The notes: a model not told the origin generated them from the sequence alone. Shown: positions 25,645 through 34,489, numbered from the stretch's first letter. The stretch is DNA of 64,000 bases from Dermatophilaceae bacterium Sec6.4 (GCA_039636865.1 CP144172.1:744001-808000); one strand, 5' to 3'. Translations and numbers: made by a program.

Positions 25645-26274
25645 TCAAGGGTCGATCTGAGGCTGCGGTGCGGGTAGAGCCACGCTGAACTTCCGTGGGG
25701 CGGATTCGAGCGTTGGTTGATCACCCTGTGTGAGGTATGCGTGCATGGTGACCGCAAGCTCGGCGATGGGCCCAGGTGGCAGGTACGCGGAGGCGCCGGC
25801 ATCCAGCAGCCGGCTCACGGGACCTGAGTAATGGATGTCGAGCTCTTCGTCATCGATCTCGGTGACCACGACGCGCGCATCCGGGAACTGGTGGCGAAGG
25901 CGTCCGAGCAGTTGGGGGCTGATCGGGTGGGTCAGCAGGACGTCCGTGCCAGGGGGTGCTTCGGTGAAGTCGAGGACGATGTAGTTCGCGCCGAGTTCAT
26001 CGGACAACCGGCAGCGGGCAGCATCCGACAGTGACATGGTCGTGGCGACGACGGTGACCCCCTCCGGAACCGGTGCTGCCGGCGCGGTCTGAGCGCGAGC
26101 CCTGACAACGGTCCCTTCCAGCGCGATCGATCGAAACTGCAGTAACCCGATCGGTTGGCCGGCGCGGGTGAGTGTAATGGCGTCACCGGCCGTTGCTGCC
26201 TCGAGCACAGCACGCGCGCCGGGGGTCAGTTCCTCTAACGCCAGCTCCGGAACATCCCGACGCCGACCCCTCAC
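25645..26274 (-). CDS. Hypothetical protein with Phd-like N-terminus
   Basis: A 209-residue protein of no recognised family. Residues 15-50 (GARAVLEAATAGDAITLTRAGQPIGLLQF) resemble the fold of prevent-host-death antitoxins, which have the pattern G..v.iTr.GrPva.l. The remainder looks like an alpha/beta domain with VTVVATTMSLSDAARCRL and LGANYIVLDFTEAP. No partner toxin is adjacent. The GTG start is preceded by GCGGAG. It is convergent with the anti-sigma gene. Confidence 0.5.
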   Translation of the reverse strand: MRGRRRDVPELALEELTPGARAVLEAATAGDAITLTRAGQPIGLLQFRSIALEGTVVRARAQTAPAAPVPEGVTVVATTMSLSDAARCRLSDELGANYIVLDFTEAPPGTDVLLTHPISPQLLGRLRHQFPDARVVVTEIDDEELDIHYSGPVSRLLDAGASAYLPPGPIAELAVTMHAYLTQGDQPTLESAPRKFSVALPAPQPQIDP

Positions 26275-26583
26275 ACTGATACTCCGCGAACGTGGGTCAC
26301 GTGCTCTTCTCCAGCTCTCTCAGGTGGGCCAGTGCAGCGAGCCCCCAGTCTCGCAAACGCGCCCCGAGCAGGACCGCTGATCGGGCCAGCTCATCGATTC
26401 GATGTCGAGTCCTCCCGCTCCCTCCATCTGGAGCTGCCCGTTCAGCGCGGCAACCGGGGTGGAAACCCGCAGCCCCTGGGAACGCGGGCGAGGACCTGCC
26501 TTGGCAGGACAACTTCAAGTGGCCTGCACGGTCCGCGACCATGCAGCGAAGCGCGCTCCATTGGTTCCTCTGCCGGTTCTACG
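26275..26583. other. Intergenic region without a convincing gene
   Basis: About 310 bp between the Phd-like protein start and the short acetyltransferase. A leftward frame ending at 26297 codes for the amphipathic tail DELARSAVLLGARLRDWG, but no good start lies near it, so it was not called. No promoter or terminator was recognised. Confidence 0.3.
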
Positions 26584-26916
26584 ATGACCGTCGTGCCACG
26601 AGATGTCCTGCATATGAAGCTCCTGGCGGGCGCATGGGGCCCGATGATCACCGCGGCCAGCCTCGCGGTGATGGTTGAGGGCAGGCTCATCGCCGCAGTG
26701 GTCGTGGTGCGTGACGACAAACACGACAGGGTGCCGCTGCTGGCGTTCGCGCTCACCGAACCGACCTGGCAACGTCGCGGTATCGGCGCGTGGCTGATTC
26801 ACGAAAACATCACCCGTCTCGCCTCGCTGGGCGTGTCGGAGGTGCACCTCGCAGTGACCCGCGGCAACCCAGCGCAGGACTTGTACGAGCGCTTCGGATT
26901 CCGAGTAGTCGCCTGA
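26584..26916 (+). CDS. Short GNAT-family acetyltransferase
   Basis: A 110-residue GNAT domain. The acetyl-CoA-binding motif A is PTWQRRGIGAWLIHENITR, followed by HLAVTRGNPAQDLYERFGFRVV, the usual strand 5 to helix 4 end. It is shorter than most GNATs (usually about 150) because the N-terminal strand and helix are missing. No ribosome site is seen before the ATG, so a different upstream start or a truncated gene is possible. Confidence 0.5.
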   Translation: MTVVPRDVLHMKLLAGAWGPMITAASLAVMVEGRLIAAVVVVRDDKHDRVPLLAFALTEPTWQRRGIGAWLIHENITRLASLGVSEVHLAVTRGNPAQDLYERFGFRVVA

Positions 26917-27083
26917 CAGTCATACCGTCGGGTTCGGCGATGCTGCGCGGCTCGACTGCGGGGTGGTGACCGTCCTACCGGTTACCGGCAACACCTATCG
27001 GGTCTCCCGTTTCAAACCCTGCGAGCAGTTGCGACTGGATCACCGGCCCACACCTGCAACTGTCAAAGTGACAAGCTGGCGGA

Positions 27084-27578
27084 ATGAGCGACGTTGTGCG
27101 AGTGCGGTATGCGGAGGTCGATGACTGGCAGTCGGTTCGTGAAACCCGCTTGGCGGCGCTCGCGGACGCGCCGCACGCTTTCGGGTCGACGCTGGCGCGC
27201 GAGGTGGCTTTCGATGATCAGGAATGGCAACGCCGAATCCACGACAACGACTGGTTCCTGGCGTGGTCCGGTCAGCGGCCGGTGGGTGTCGTCGCCGGTG
27301 TCCATGAGTCGGGTCATCGCGACAGGCGCCACCTCACCGCAATGTGGGTGCACCCTGACCACCGGGGGACGGTCGCCGCGACTGACCTGGTTGAAGCTGT
27401 CTGCGACCTGGCAATGCTGCAGGGCGCCACGCTGGTCATCCTGCGGGTGGCCGACACCAGCCCGCGCGCGCGGGCTTTCTACGAGCGGCGCGGATTCCGG
27501 ACAACGGGTCAGCGGGGGTCGCTGCCCAGTGCGCCCGAAATCGGCGAGGAACTCCTGCAGCGGTACCTCGAGGCTTGA
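27084..27578 (+). CDS. GNAT-family N-acetyltransferase
   Basis: A 164-residue GNAT protein. The N-terminus VVRVRYAEVDDWQSVRETRLAAL is typical of the RimI-like group. The acetyl-CoA-binding loop is degenerate (VHPDHRGTVAATDLVEAV instead of Q/RxxGxG/A), and the end ARAFYERRGFRTTGQRG matches the family. The substrate is unknown. Confidence 0.7.
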   Translation: MSDVVRVRYAEVDDWQSVRETRLAALADAPHAFGSTLAREVAFDDQEWQRRIHDNDWFLAWSGQRPVGVVAGVHESGHRDRRHLTAMWVHPDHRGTVAATDLVEAVCDLAMLQGATLVILRVADTSPRARAFYERRGFRTTGQRGSLPSAPEIGEELLQRYLEA

Positions 27579-27644
27579 GCGCGCCGCGACCAGGTGGTAA
27601 CGCTGCCAGCCGGACAGCGACACGCTGACGCGAGAAGGCAGAGG

Positions 27645-27911
27645 TCACGCACGGATGGCAGCGACGACCTGACCTGGGGTCGGGTTGACCAGGGCCTCGC
27701 CGTTGACCACCACCGTCGGCACCGTCTCGTTGCCGTCGGCGACCGACCGCACGAAGGCCGCCGCATCCTTGTCCTTCCAGATGTTCACCTGGTTGAGGTG
27801 CACGCGTCGCAGTAGCAGGGCGAGGCGCAGCCGCATGCAGAACGGGCACCCCGGCCGCCAGTAGAGCGTGGCTGCGGGATTGTCACCGGCGGGGCCCTGC
27901 GATGTGTTCAT
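27645..27911 (-). CDS. Glutaredoxin/mycoredoxin-like protein
   Basis: An 88-residue thioredoxin-fold protein with the redox motif Cys22-Pro-Phe-Cys25 in LYWRPGCPFCMRLR and the cis-Pro loop TVPTVVVNGEAL. In actinobacteria, proteins like this reduce mixed disulfides with mycothiol. It begins 4 bp after the peroxiredoxin stop and is co-transcribed, so it may recycle that enzyme. Confidence 0.75.
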   Translation of the reverse strand: MNTSQGPAGDNPAATLYWRPGCPFCMRLRLALLLRRVHLNQVNIWKDKDAAAFVRSVADGNETVPTVVVNGEALVNPTPGQVVAAIRA

Positions 27912-27915
27912 CGGT

Positions 27916-28521
27916 TCAGACAAGCACATCAGGATGGGTGCGCAACCAGTCGACGACCTGCGCGGCGTGCGCATCCGGCGGGAACACGGGGTAGAAGACG
28001 TGCTCGATACGCGTGCCTCGCACCACCATCGTCAGCCTCTTGTAGAGCTGCTGCGCGCCTGCATTCCTACGTGGGACGGCCTGGGCGGTGAAGGTCGGCA
28101 GGACCAGCGCCTCGGCCAGTTGCAGCCTCGGATCGGAGAGCAGCGGGTAGGGAAGGTGCAGCCGGTTTGCGAGCTCACGTTGGTATTCGCTCGTGTCCGA
28201 GGACAATGCAAGCACCTGCTCGATTCCGACCTCGGCAAGTGTGGCGAGCTGATCGCGGAATGAGCACACCTCCTGGGTGCACCCCCTTGCGCCTGGGATC
28301 TGATCCCACGCCTGCGGGATGTCGACGCCCGGTTCCCCGGTCAGCGGATAGATGAACAGGACCCACCTCCCGGCCGATACCTCATCCAGCGTCACAAGGG
28401 ATTCGTCGGTCGATGGCAACGCGAGATGCGGCATCCGTTGGTCGGGCAGGTGGTCGGCGGCCCCGTCGTCGACCGGTCCGGGTAGGTCGGTGGGTAGCGG
28501 TCCGGGCGCAGGTAGCGACAT
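27916..28521 (-). CDS. PrxQ/BCP-type peroxiredoxin
   Basis: A 201-residue AhpC/TSA-family protein. The peroxidatic Cys81 and resolving Cys86 lie in the C-x4-C of RGCTQEVCSFRDQ, the PrxQ arrangement with both cysteines in one helix. The strand WVLFIYPLTG and the later SSDTSEYQRELANRL fit the fold. It reduces hydroperoxides using thiol partners. The mycoredoxin-like gene downstream in the same operon is a plausible reductant. Confidence 0.8.
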   Translation of the reverse strand: MSLPAPGPLPTDLPGPVDDGAADHLPDQRMPHLALPSTDESLVTLDEVSAGRWVLFIYPLTGEPGVDIPQAWDQIPGARGCTQEVCSFRDQLATLAEVGIEQVLALSSDTSEYQRELANRLHLPYPLLSDPRLQLAEALVLPTFTAQAVPRRNAGAQQLYKRLTMVVRGTRIEHVFYPVFPPDAHAAQVVDWLRTHPDVLV

Positions 28522-28713
28522 GCTTCACCTTCTGTCAGTCACAACGGGTGGGTTGGTGACGAATACAAATTATGACGCTCGACGACAGTTCTCCGCAGTG
28601 CGCAACAACATCCTGCTCGGGCAGAACCCGCGGGGCGGCAACGTCCACGGCGAGATGACCGCCCCCTGGGTGGATGTGCGGTTCTCTAAGCTCGCGGCGA
28701 GGGTGAGTCTGAG

Positions 28714-28863
28714 TTGTCGGTGTGGCGGCGGATGTGGCTGAGTCTGGGCCCGACCCGACTGATCCTCATCGTGTTGCTGCTGGTCGCACTGGCCGTGGTG
28801 TACCTCTCGATCGCGGCTCTGCTTCGCGGTGACTGGCTGCTCGCTTCGGCTGCCTGCGGCTAG
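28714..28863 (+). CDS. Putative single-helix membrane microprotein (49 aa)
   Basis: A short frame just upstream of the SRPBCC gene, starting TTG at 28714 (or GTG at 28720). It codes for a basic N-terminus, WRRMWLSLGPTRL, and one strong hydrophobic helix, ILIVLLLVALAVVYLSIAAL, ending ...LLASAACG. A GAGGGTGAG ribosome-like site lies about 7 bases before the TTG. It ends 10 bp before the next gene in the same direction, so it is likely the first gene of that unit. It is too short for a family call. Confidence 0.45.
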   Translation: MSVWRRMWLSLGPTRLILIVLLLVALAVVYLSIAALLRGDWLLASAACG

Positions 28864-28872
28864 GGTTCGTCG

Positions 28873-29529
28873 ATGTCGCCCACCACCACGCGTCGCCCCT
28901 CGATCTACGTCGAGATCGAGATCGCGTGCCCGATCGATCGCGTCTGGGAGTTGACGCAGGACACCGACGCGCGTCCGCGCTGGGATCTGCGATTCAGTCG
29001 GATCACGTCTGTCGAGCAGCTCGACGGTGGCGGCTACCGGTTCCGCTATGAGCGCTCGCTCCTCGTGCACACGTTGCGCGGCACCGGTGTGTCGATCGGC
29101 GAAACGCGCCGCCCGGACGGCTCGCGCACCTCGGCGCTGCGCTTCGACACCACCGACCCGCTGTCACCGATGGGCGATGGACGCGGTTACTGGCGCTATC
29201 TGCCGACCGAGCGCGGCATGACCTTCATCACCGGCTACGACTACGAACCAGGATTTGGTCGACCCGGCGCATTGCTGGACCGGCTGGTGACCCGCCGGGC
29301 GATCGGCTGGATGACGGCGCTCAGCTTCGACCGGTTACGCATCTGGGCGGAGACGGGTCAGGCACCGCAGAAGTGGTCGATGCTGAGCACTTTCCTCTGG
29401 TGGCGTCCCGATCGACCACGAGCGTCCCGCTGTGCGCGTCACCCTCAGGACAGGGCAGCGTCTGTCATGGCGCAGGCCCCCACCATGCTCGCTGAGCTGG
29501 CAGACCCCCTGATAGTGCAGACCCCGTGA
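28873..29529 (+). CDS. SRPBCC (polyketide cyclase/START-like) protein
   Basis: A 218-residue protein with a START-like N-terminus (IYVEIEIACPIDRVWELTQ ... RPRWDLRFSRITSVEQL), the pattern of SRPBCC ligand-binding proteins. The last 30 residues are Arg-rich and less conserved. It overlaps by 4 bp (GTGA) the DUF4166 gene, so the two products are probably made together. Confidence 0.65.
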   Translation: MSPTTTRRPSIYVEIEIACPIDRVWELTQDTDARPRWDLRFSRITSVEQLDGGGYRFRYERSLLVHTLRGTGVSIGETRRPDGSRTSALRFDTTDPLSPMGDGRGYWRYLPTERGMTFITGYDYEPGFGRPGALLDRLVTRRAIGWMTALSFDRLRIWAETGQAPQKWSMLSTFLWWRPDRPRASRCARHPQDRAASVMAQAPTMLAELADPLIVQTP

Positions 29530-30215
29530 CCTCGATATTCGAGCGAGCCCTGGGCGCCGATTTCGCACGACTGCACCCGATGATGCGCAGGCGTTTCGGC
29601 GTCGGACTGGACAGCGGCTACGCCTGCGTCGGGCGCGGCACGATGCAGCGCATCCGGCGCGGTCCGTGGTGGACGGTGCCGTTCCTGCACCTGGGCAGGG
29701 TGCGTAACATTCTGGTGCCGAATGTCGGCTCCGACGTGGCCTTCACGGTGGAGAACTACCCCTACCGAGACCCGTTCGGACGCGAAACGGTCACCTTCGT
29801 GCGGGAGTTCGCGATCACGCCCGGCAGGTCGGATCGGCCCTGCAGGTTCGACGCCACGATGATCTGGGCGGCTGATCGCGGTCGGGTCATCGACTACCTC
29901 GGCACCCACCAGCACCTGGCGGTCGACCTCGACCTCGCGGTCGATCCCGACGGGGGCCTGGCGCTGACCACCCACGCGCAACGCTTCTACGAGGGCCGGT
30001 GCATCGCATTCCGATTCCCGATGATCTTCAGCGGAGTCGCCGAGCTGCACGAGTCCTACGACGACGTGGCGCAGCTGTATCGGATCGACCTACAGGTACG
30101 GAATCCGGTGTTCGGCTTTCTCTTCGGGTACTCCGGCACGTTCACCTGCGACTTCCCGCCCGCGACCGACGCACCCGAGCGACTCAAGCCGGTCCGCCAC
30201 GAGCTTCGGACCTGA
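29526..30215 (+). CDS. DUF4166 domain protein
   Basis: A 229-residue protein starting GTG at 29526 inside the upstream stop. It matches DUF4166, with FERALGADFARLHPMMRRRFG at the N-terminus, RNILVPNVGSDVAFTVENYPYRD in the middle and DLQVRNPVFGFLFGYSGTF near the C-terminus. The domain is often fused to NAD-dependent saccharopine-reductase-like or SRPBCC domains; here it stands alone beside a SRPBCC gene. Its 3' end overlaps the convergent membrane protein gene by 32 bp. Function unknown. Confidence 0.65.
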   Translation: MTSIFERALGADFARLHPMMRRRFGVGLDSGYACVGRGTMQRIRRGPWWTVPFLHLGRVRNILVPNVGSDVAFTVENYPYRDPFGRETVTFVREFAITPGRSDRPCRFDATMIWAADRGRVIDYLGTHQHLAVDLDLAVDPDGGLALTTHAQRFYEGRCIAFRFPMIFSGVAELHESYDDVAQLYRIDLQVRNPVFGFLFGYSGTFTCDFPPATDAPERLKPVRHELRT

Positions 30216-31122
30216 GCGGCTGCACGCGGTCGGCAGGCGTGCTCGGGTCGGTGACTTCGGCCGCCCCGAAAACGGCCACGGCCACTGAACCGCCGACAGC
30301 GAGCACGAAGCCGAGCACCGCCAACCACGCCATCCCCGGGCGGGACGTATCGCCCAGCAGCAACACCCCGACGAGGCCGGGGACCACCGTCTCGCCGACC
30401 ACCAGTGCAGCGGTTGCGCCGTTGACCGAGCCGAGCTGCAAGGCCACGGTGTGCAGATAGAAGCCGCCGGCCCCGGCGAGCACAATCGCCCACGCCGCGG
30501 GGTCTTCGGCCAGCACCGACCAGTCCAGCGGGCTCAGCCCGCCCACGATGCGTACCGCGATCGCGAGAACGCCGAACAGCAGGCCGGAGACGAGACCGGC
30601 GGCCACGGCGCCGCGTGAACCGAGCCGGTGCACAACAACGTAACCGACCGCGAAGATGAGCACCGACGCGAACAGAACGCCCCAGTGCACTGCGGAATTA
30701 CGCGAGCCACCGCCCTCGGTGCCCGCGGCCAGTCCCAGCGCAGCCAGGGCCGCGATGACGGTGGCAATGGCCGCCCAGTCTCGGCCGCGCAGCCTGATGC
30801 CCAGGATCACGGTGCCGAGCAGCGCGGTGACCACCAGGTTCGCGCTGATGATGGTCTGGCACAGGAAGAGCGGAACCAGCCGCGCAGAAATCGCACCGCC
30901 GGCGAAACCAACCACGTCCAGCACCGTCCCGACGATGAACGCAACCGTGAGGCCGGCGGCGACCGTGGCCGCCATCGTCGGCCCCCCGGTTGCGGTGCGT
31001 CGGTTCGTAGCGCCCTGGGCGTCAGCTGCAGCAGCCGACCGGCGGGCACCGTAGGCCTGCATCACCGAGGAGATGCCGTAGCTGAAGCACGCAACGACAG
31101 CGGCGACCAGCCCGATCAGCAT
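30184..31122 (-). CDS. DMT-superfamily-like integral membrane protein
   Basis: A 312-residue protein with about nine hydrophobic helices. It begins MLIGLVAAVVACFSYGISSVMQA, with paired helices resembling EamA/NIPA-like drug/metabolite transporters. The C-terminus TDPSTPADRVQPLRSEARGG is soluble. The ATG at 31120-31122 is preferred over an upstream frame that extends into low-complexity sequence. It follows the exopolysaccharide operon by about 105 bp in the same direction. The substrate is unknown. Confidence 0.6.
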   Translation of the reverse strand: MLIGLVAAVVACFSYGISSVMQAYGARRSAAAADAQGATNRRTATGGPTMAATVAAGLTVAFIVGTVLDVVGFAGGAISARLVPLFLCQTIISANLVVTALLGTVILGIRLRGRDWAAIATVIAALAALGLAAGTEGGGSRNSAVHWGVLFASVLIFAVGYVVVHRLGSRGAVAAGLVSGLLFGVLAIAVRIVGGLSPLDWSVLAEDPAAWAIVLAGAGGFYLHTVALQLGSVNGATAALVVGETVVPGLVGVLLLGDTSRPGMAWLAVLGFVLAVGGSVAVAVFGAAEVTDPSTPADRVQPLRSEARGGPA

Positions 31123-31227
31123 GCGCGGCAGTCTGCCAGGTGTCGGCGTAGCCGCTCTCAGGTGAGCCGGCGGCGAGTCCGACCTGGCATGCACCGCATC
31201 AGTCGGGACGGTCAGCGCCGATGTTGC

Positions 31228-32367
31228 TCAGCGCAGTCGTCGGATCAGCCCGGCCAGTGCCGGCGACCTGTCTCGAGCGGTACGGATCACCCGGCGGGTG
31301 TGGTGGTCCGCAGTGGTCAGTGCCGTCTCGGCGCCGGCCAGTCCAGGGGTGGACCAGGCGCGTAGCCGTTGCGTGCCGACTTCACCGGCGCTCAACCGCT
31401 TTTTGAACTCGTTGCTGCCCCGCATGAAGTCGACACGCTCGATGCTGGGATCGCCGTGCCAGGTCTGTAGGACGTGCGCCATCAGGATGGTGCCGGGCGA
31501 GACGTGCGCCAGACCGGGCGTCATCCGCCCGTCCCACATCCGCCGGGTACTGCCGACCTGGAGGGTGATGTAGTAGGCGATCAGCTCGGTACCCACCCGC
31601 AGCTCCCAGGCCTGCAGCAGGTGCTGGTCGCCCAGCCGGCGAAGCACCGCCTCCTTCGTGGCGGCGATCGCCGGGTCGCGGATCGCGCTGGGCCGTCCGA
31701 GTTCCCGCTCTCGCGCGTCGAACACCTCGTGGTACCCGCCGAGGTGGTCGAGTACCTCATCGGTGGTGTCGAGCGTCAGAATGCTGGGTTCGCCGCACTC
31801 CTGCGTGAGGCGGCGCTGCGCCTGTCGCGACTGCTGGCGGAACTTTTTCGGGGCCCAGTTGGTCGCGGTCCGGGTCGCAGCCCAGGTGAGATAGGGCAGC
31901 GGGTCGCCGGACTCCAGCCGGTCACTGGGACAGAGCGCGCCCAGCGCGTCGACGAAGGGATCGCTGTCGGGGAGCTGCTCCAGATCCAGCCGCCACCGGC
32001 CCAGCCCACCGAGCCAGATCACGACTGCGGCGGCGAGTTGGGTGGCCGCATGGTGGGTACGGGTGCACACCACCTGCTGGTCGGCCCACCCGTGCCCCGC
32101 GAGGCGGACGGTACTGATGCCGGCGACACGGCGGTGCGTGAGCAGCACCGCTGCGTCGAAGACCCGCGCCCCCGGTGACGGAGCCGCCGTCGAGCTCTCG
32201 ATGGCGATGGTGACCAGTGGTGCGTCCTTGGCCCGGGCCCAGTCCAGCAGCCCGGGCAGGTCCGCGGGGGCGGCCCCGCCGTGTGCCTCGTACAGGTTGG
32301 TCAACGCGTCCTCGTCGGCCCGGATCCAGCCCTCGGTGCCGTGCAGGATTCGGGTCGTGGTCATCAT
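31228..32367 (-). CDS. CelD/BcsL-like acetyltransferase (GNAT-6 type), last gene of EPS operon
   Basis: A 379-residue protein. The region from about 210 to 340 fits the Acetyltransf_6 (CelD/BcsL) fold: EVLDHLGGYHEVFDARERELG, then WELRVGTELIAYYITLQVG, and ERVDFMRGSNEFKKRLSAGE. Such enzymes are found in cellulose and exopolysaccharide loci and acylate sugars or peptidoglycan-like substrates. It starts within the stop of the upstream JmjC/cupin-like gene (TGATGATGA, one base overlap); a second ATG one codon later is possible. Confidence 0.65.
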   Translation of the reverse strand: MMTTTRILHGTEGWIRADEDALTNLYEAHGGAAPADLPGLLDWARAKDAPLVTIAIESSTAAPSPGARVFDAAVLLTHRRVAGISTVRLAGHGWADQQVVCTRTHHAATQLAAAVVIWLGGLGRWRLDLEQLPDSDPFVDALGALCPSDRLESGDPLPYLTWAATRTATNWAPKKFRQQSRQAQRRLTQECGEPSILTLDTTDEVLDHLGGYHEVFDARERELGRPSAIRDPAIAATKEAVLRRLGDQHLLQAWELRVGTELIAYYITLQVGSTRRMWDGRMTPGLAHVSPGTILMAHVLQTWHGDPSIERVDFMRGSNEFKKRLSAGEVGTQRLRAWSTPGLAGAETALTTADHHTRRVIRTARDRSPALAGLIRRLR

Positions 32368-33308
32368 CAGATCAGCGACCGGACGCCCTGCGGGTCGGAC
32401 GGGTCGATCTCGAACGTCGCTGCCGGGCCGGCACCTGCCGAGCGGCGTCCGATCAGCTTGCGGCTGCTACGCATGAGACTCACCTTCGCGGCGGGTGCCA
32501 AGCCGCTCTCGGTGGTCGACCAGGACTGGCGTCGGGTCAGCGAACGGCCGTAGTGGTTGGCGGTCCACACGTGCTCCCTGCGGGTGGACTCCACGGTGCG
32601 GTACTCCGTCGACAGCGAGACATTGAGACCGGAGACGTTCTCGACACGGTGCGGACGGTTCTGGGGCCACCATCCGACCTGCCCGGCGCCCAGCTCCAGC
32701 ACCGTCGCGGCGTCGTCGAAGTCCTTGCGGTAGGGAAGCTGCTCGTCACTGTTGCCGCTGACGATCTGCTCCAGATGCTGGGTGGACAGGAACGGCTCGC
32801 CACCGGGGTAGACGTAGACGCGCTTGCTCCCCCGCACGTGCCACAGCGCGTTCGGCTGGTTGTCGGCGTGGTAGTAGACCTGGGCGGTCGGTGAGGAGAT
32901 GAGCAGGGTCGCCGAGACATCGGTGATGTCGAATCCCGGGGCGCGCTGGGCGATCTGCTCGTACAACGAGGTGAGCAGGTCGTGCATCTTCGGGTCGTTC
33001 TCGTGCACGCGCACGACGTTCAACCACAGCTGACCGCGGCGTACTGTCTCGAGCAGTTCGGCACCGGGCAGCGTGGAGATCTTGCCGCGCTGCCACTGCG
33101 AGGTCGCGACCGGGTCGCTGCCCATCGTGTAGGGGTGCACGCTCTCTCGGGGGATGGTGTCCAGCAGGGCGATGAGGGCTTCGTCTTCGAAGAGGCCGGT
33201 CTCTGCCAGCCGGTGGTTGGCGCGGTGCGCCGAACCGCTCTGGGTGGGTGACCATGCCGCGATGTCCTCGTCGGTCCAGTCGAGCAGATCCTTGGTTGTC
33301 GTGTTCAT
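32367..33308 (-). CDS. JmjC/cupin-like Fe(II)/2-oxoglutarate-type oxygenase candidate
   Basis: A 313-residue protein with a cupin-like core. YYHADNQPNALWHVRGSKRV carries a His-x-Asp pair near residue 147, and GWWPQNRPHRVENVSG holds a second His near residue 215. Together they give the His-x-Asp...His facial triad expected for a JmjC-like Fe(II) oxygenase. The substrate cannot be predicted. The ATG is preceded by AAGGAG and overlaps the stop of the GT4 gene by 4 bp. An oxygenase in the middle of a polysaccharide operon is unusual. Confidence 0.55.
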   Translation of the reverse strand: MNTTTKDLLDWTDEDIAAWSPTQSGSAHRANHRLAETGLFEDEALIALLDTIPRESVHPYTMGSDPVATSQWQRGKISTLPGAELLETVRRGQLWLNVVRVHENDPKMHDLLTSLYEQIAQRAPGFDITDVSATLLISSPTAQVYYHADNQPNALWHVRGSKRVYVYPGGEPFLSTQHLEQIVSGNSDEQLPYRKDFDDAATVLELGAGQVGWWPQNRPHRVENVSGLNVSLSTEYRTVESTRREHVWTANHYGRSLTRRQSWSTTESGLAPAAKVSLMRSSRKLIGRRSAGAGPAATFEIDPSDPQGVRSLI

Positions 33309-34489
33309 CGTGTACTCCTTGTTGTCGATGTTGCTGTGGGGACTGATTCAGTAGAAAGGGTGCTGCCGGGCTCGGGGCGGTGTCGGTGACCGCTGCGCGT
33401 CTGCGCATTCCGGTAGACGGTTCGTAGGAGGTCCAGCTGCAGATGGGGCGACCAGGTGCGCACCGCGAAATCGCGGCCCCGCAAGCCCCGGTCGTGAGTG
33501 CCAGGTAGGTCCAGAAGCGCACTGCGAACGGCGGCCATCATCGCGTCGCGGTCACCCGACGGCACCAGGATGTTCTCCGGCCCGAGGCTCTCCGCCATCC
33601 CGGCGACGTCGTATCCGACGACCATGCGTCCGGCGGCCTGCGCCTCCAGCGGAACCATCGCCATCGCCTCCCAGCGGGAGGGGACGATGACCAGATCGGC
33701 TGCGGCGTACCAGTCAGCTGCGTCCTGCGGTCCGACCAGGATGACGCCCGGCGGGCAGGAGAGGCTCAGCTCCTGCGCCAGCGGCCCCCCGCCGACGAGC
33801 ACGAGCTGCGCGCCGGGCACCTCCTCGCGGATCGCCGGCCAGAGCGCGACCAGGGCGTCCTGGCCCTTCTGCTCGCACAGTCGACCGACGCACACGGCGT
33901 AGGGCTGGTGCAGATTCAGGCCGAGCCCGGCCCGTGCGGCAGCCCGGTCACCGACACTGCACCCAGCAGGATCGACCGCGTTGGGGATGACCGCGGCATG
34001 TCTCCGGATGCCTGCTGCGGGGGCCGCAGCGAGCTCCGCTTCGCTCACGCAGACGGTGACATGGGTCCAACGCTCCGCGCGGCGCTCCCACGCACGGCTG
34101 AGCAGCCCCGGTAGTCCGTTGACGGCTTCGAACGACCACGCGTGCGGTTGGAACACCGTGGCGATCCGCCCGCGGATGGCGAGTCGCCCTGCTAAACCCG
34201 CCTTGGAGCTGTGCAGATGTACCAGGTCCGGACCCCATGCGCGGATCAATGCTGACAGTGCCCGCACTTCGGTCAGCACTGCAGCGCCCGGTCCGCGGGT
34301 TGCCTCCCAGGGGAGCAGCTCGACACCCAAGGCGCGAACGTGTGCTGCGAGACGGCTGTCCGGCGGGCAGGCCACGGCGAGAGCGATATCGCTGTCGTCC
34401 GCGGCGAGTTGGCGGGTCAGGTAGTCCAGTAGCACCCGTGCGACGCCGGCCTCGCCGGGTTGACTGACATGCAGAATCCGAGTGGTCAT
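33305..34489 (-). CDS. GT4-family glycosyltransferase
   Basis: A 394-residue glycosyltransferase with GT-B fold. N-terminal features are ILHVSQPGEAGVARVLLDYL and DLVHLHSSKAGLAGRLA. The C-terminal nucleotide-sugar-binding segment has AVCVGRLCEQKGQDAL and ADLVIVPSRWEAMAMVPLEA, the usual E-x7-E motif. It acts in assembly of the exopolysaccharide repeat. The ATG shares a base with the stop of the deacetylase gene, and the last 25 residues are a disordered Ser/Thr/Arg tail. Confidence 0.85.
   Translation of the reverse strand: MTTRILHVSQPGEAGVARVLLDYLTRQLAADDSDIALAVACPPDSRLAAHVRALGVELLPWEATRGPGAAVLTEVRALSALIRAWGPDLVHLHSSKAGLAGRLAIRGRIATVFQPHAWSFEAVNGLPGLLSRAWERRAERWTHVTVCVSEAELAAAPAAGIRRHAAVIPNAVDPAGCSVGDRAAARAGLGLNLHQPYAVCVGRLCEQKGQDALVALWPAIREEVPGAQLVLVGGGPLAQELSLSCPPGVILVGPQDAADWYAAADLVIVPSRWEAMAMVPLEAQAAGRMVVGYDVAGMAESLGPENILVPSGDRDAMMAAVRSALLDLPGTHDRGLRGRDFAVRTWSPHLQLDLLRTVYRNAQTRSGHRHRPEPGSTLSTESVPTATSTTRSTR

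Noticed and set aside
26297..26542. Leftward 81-codon frame with amphipathic C-terminus
   Set aside because: The first half looks like noncoding GC-rich frame and no start is near the plausible tail.
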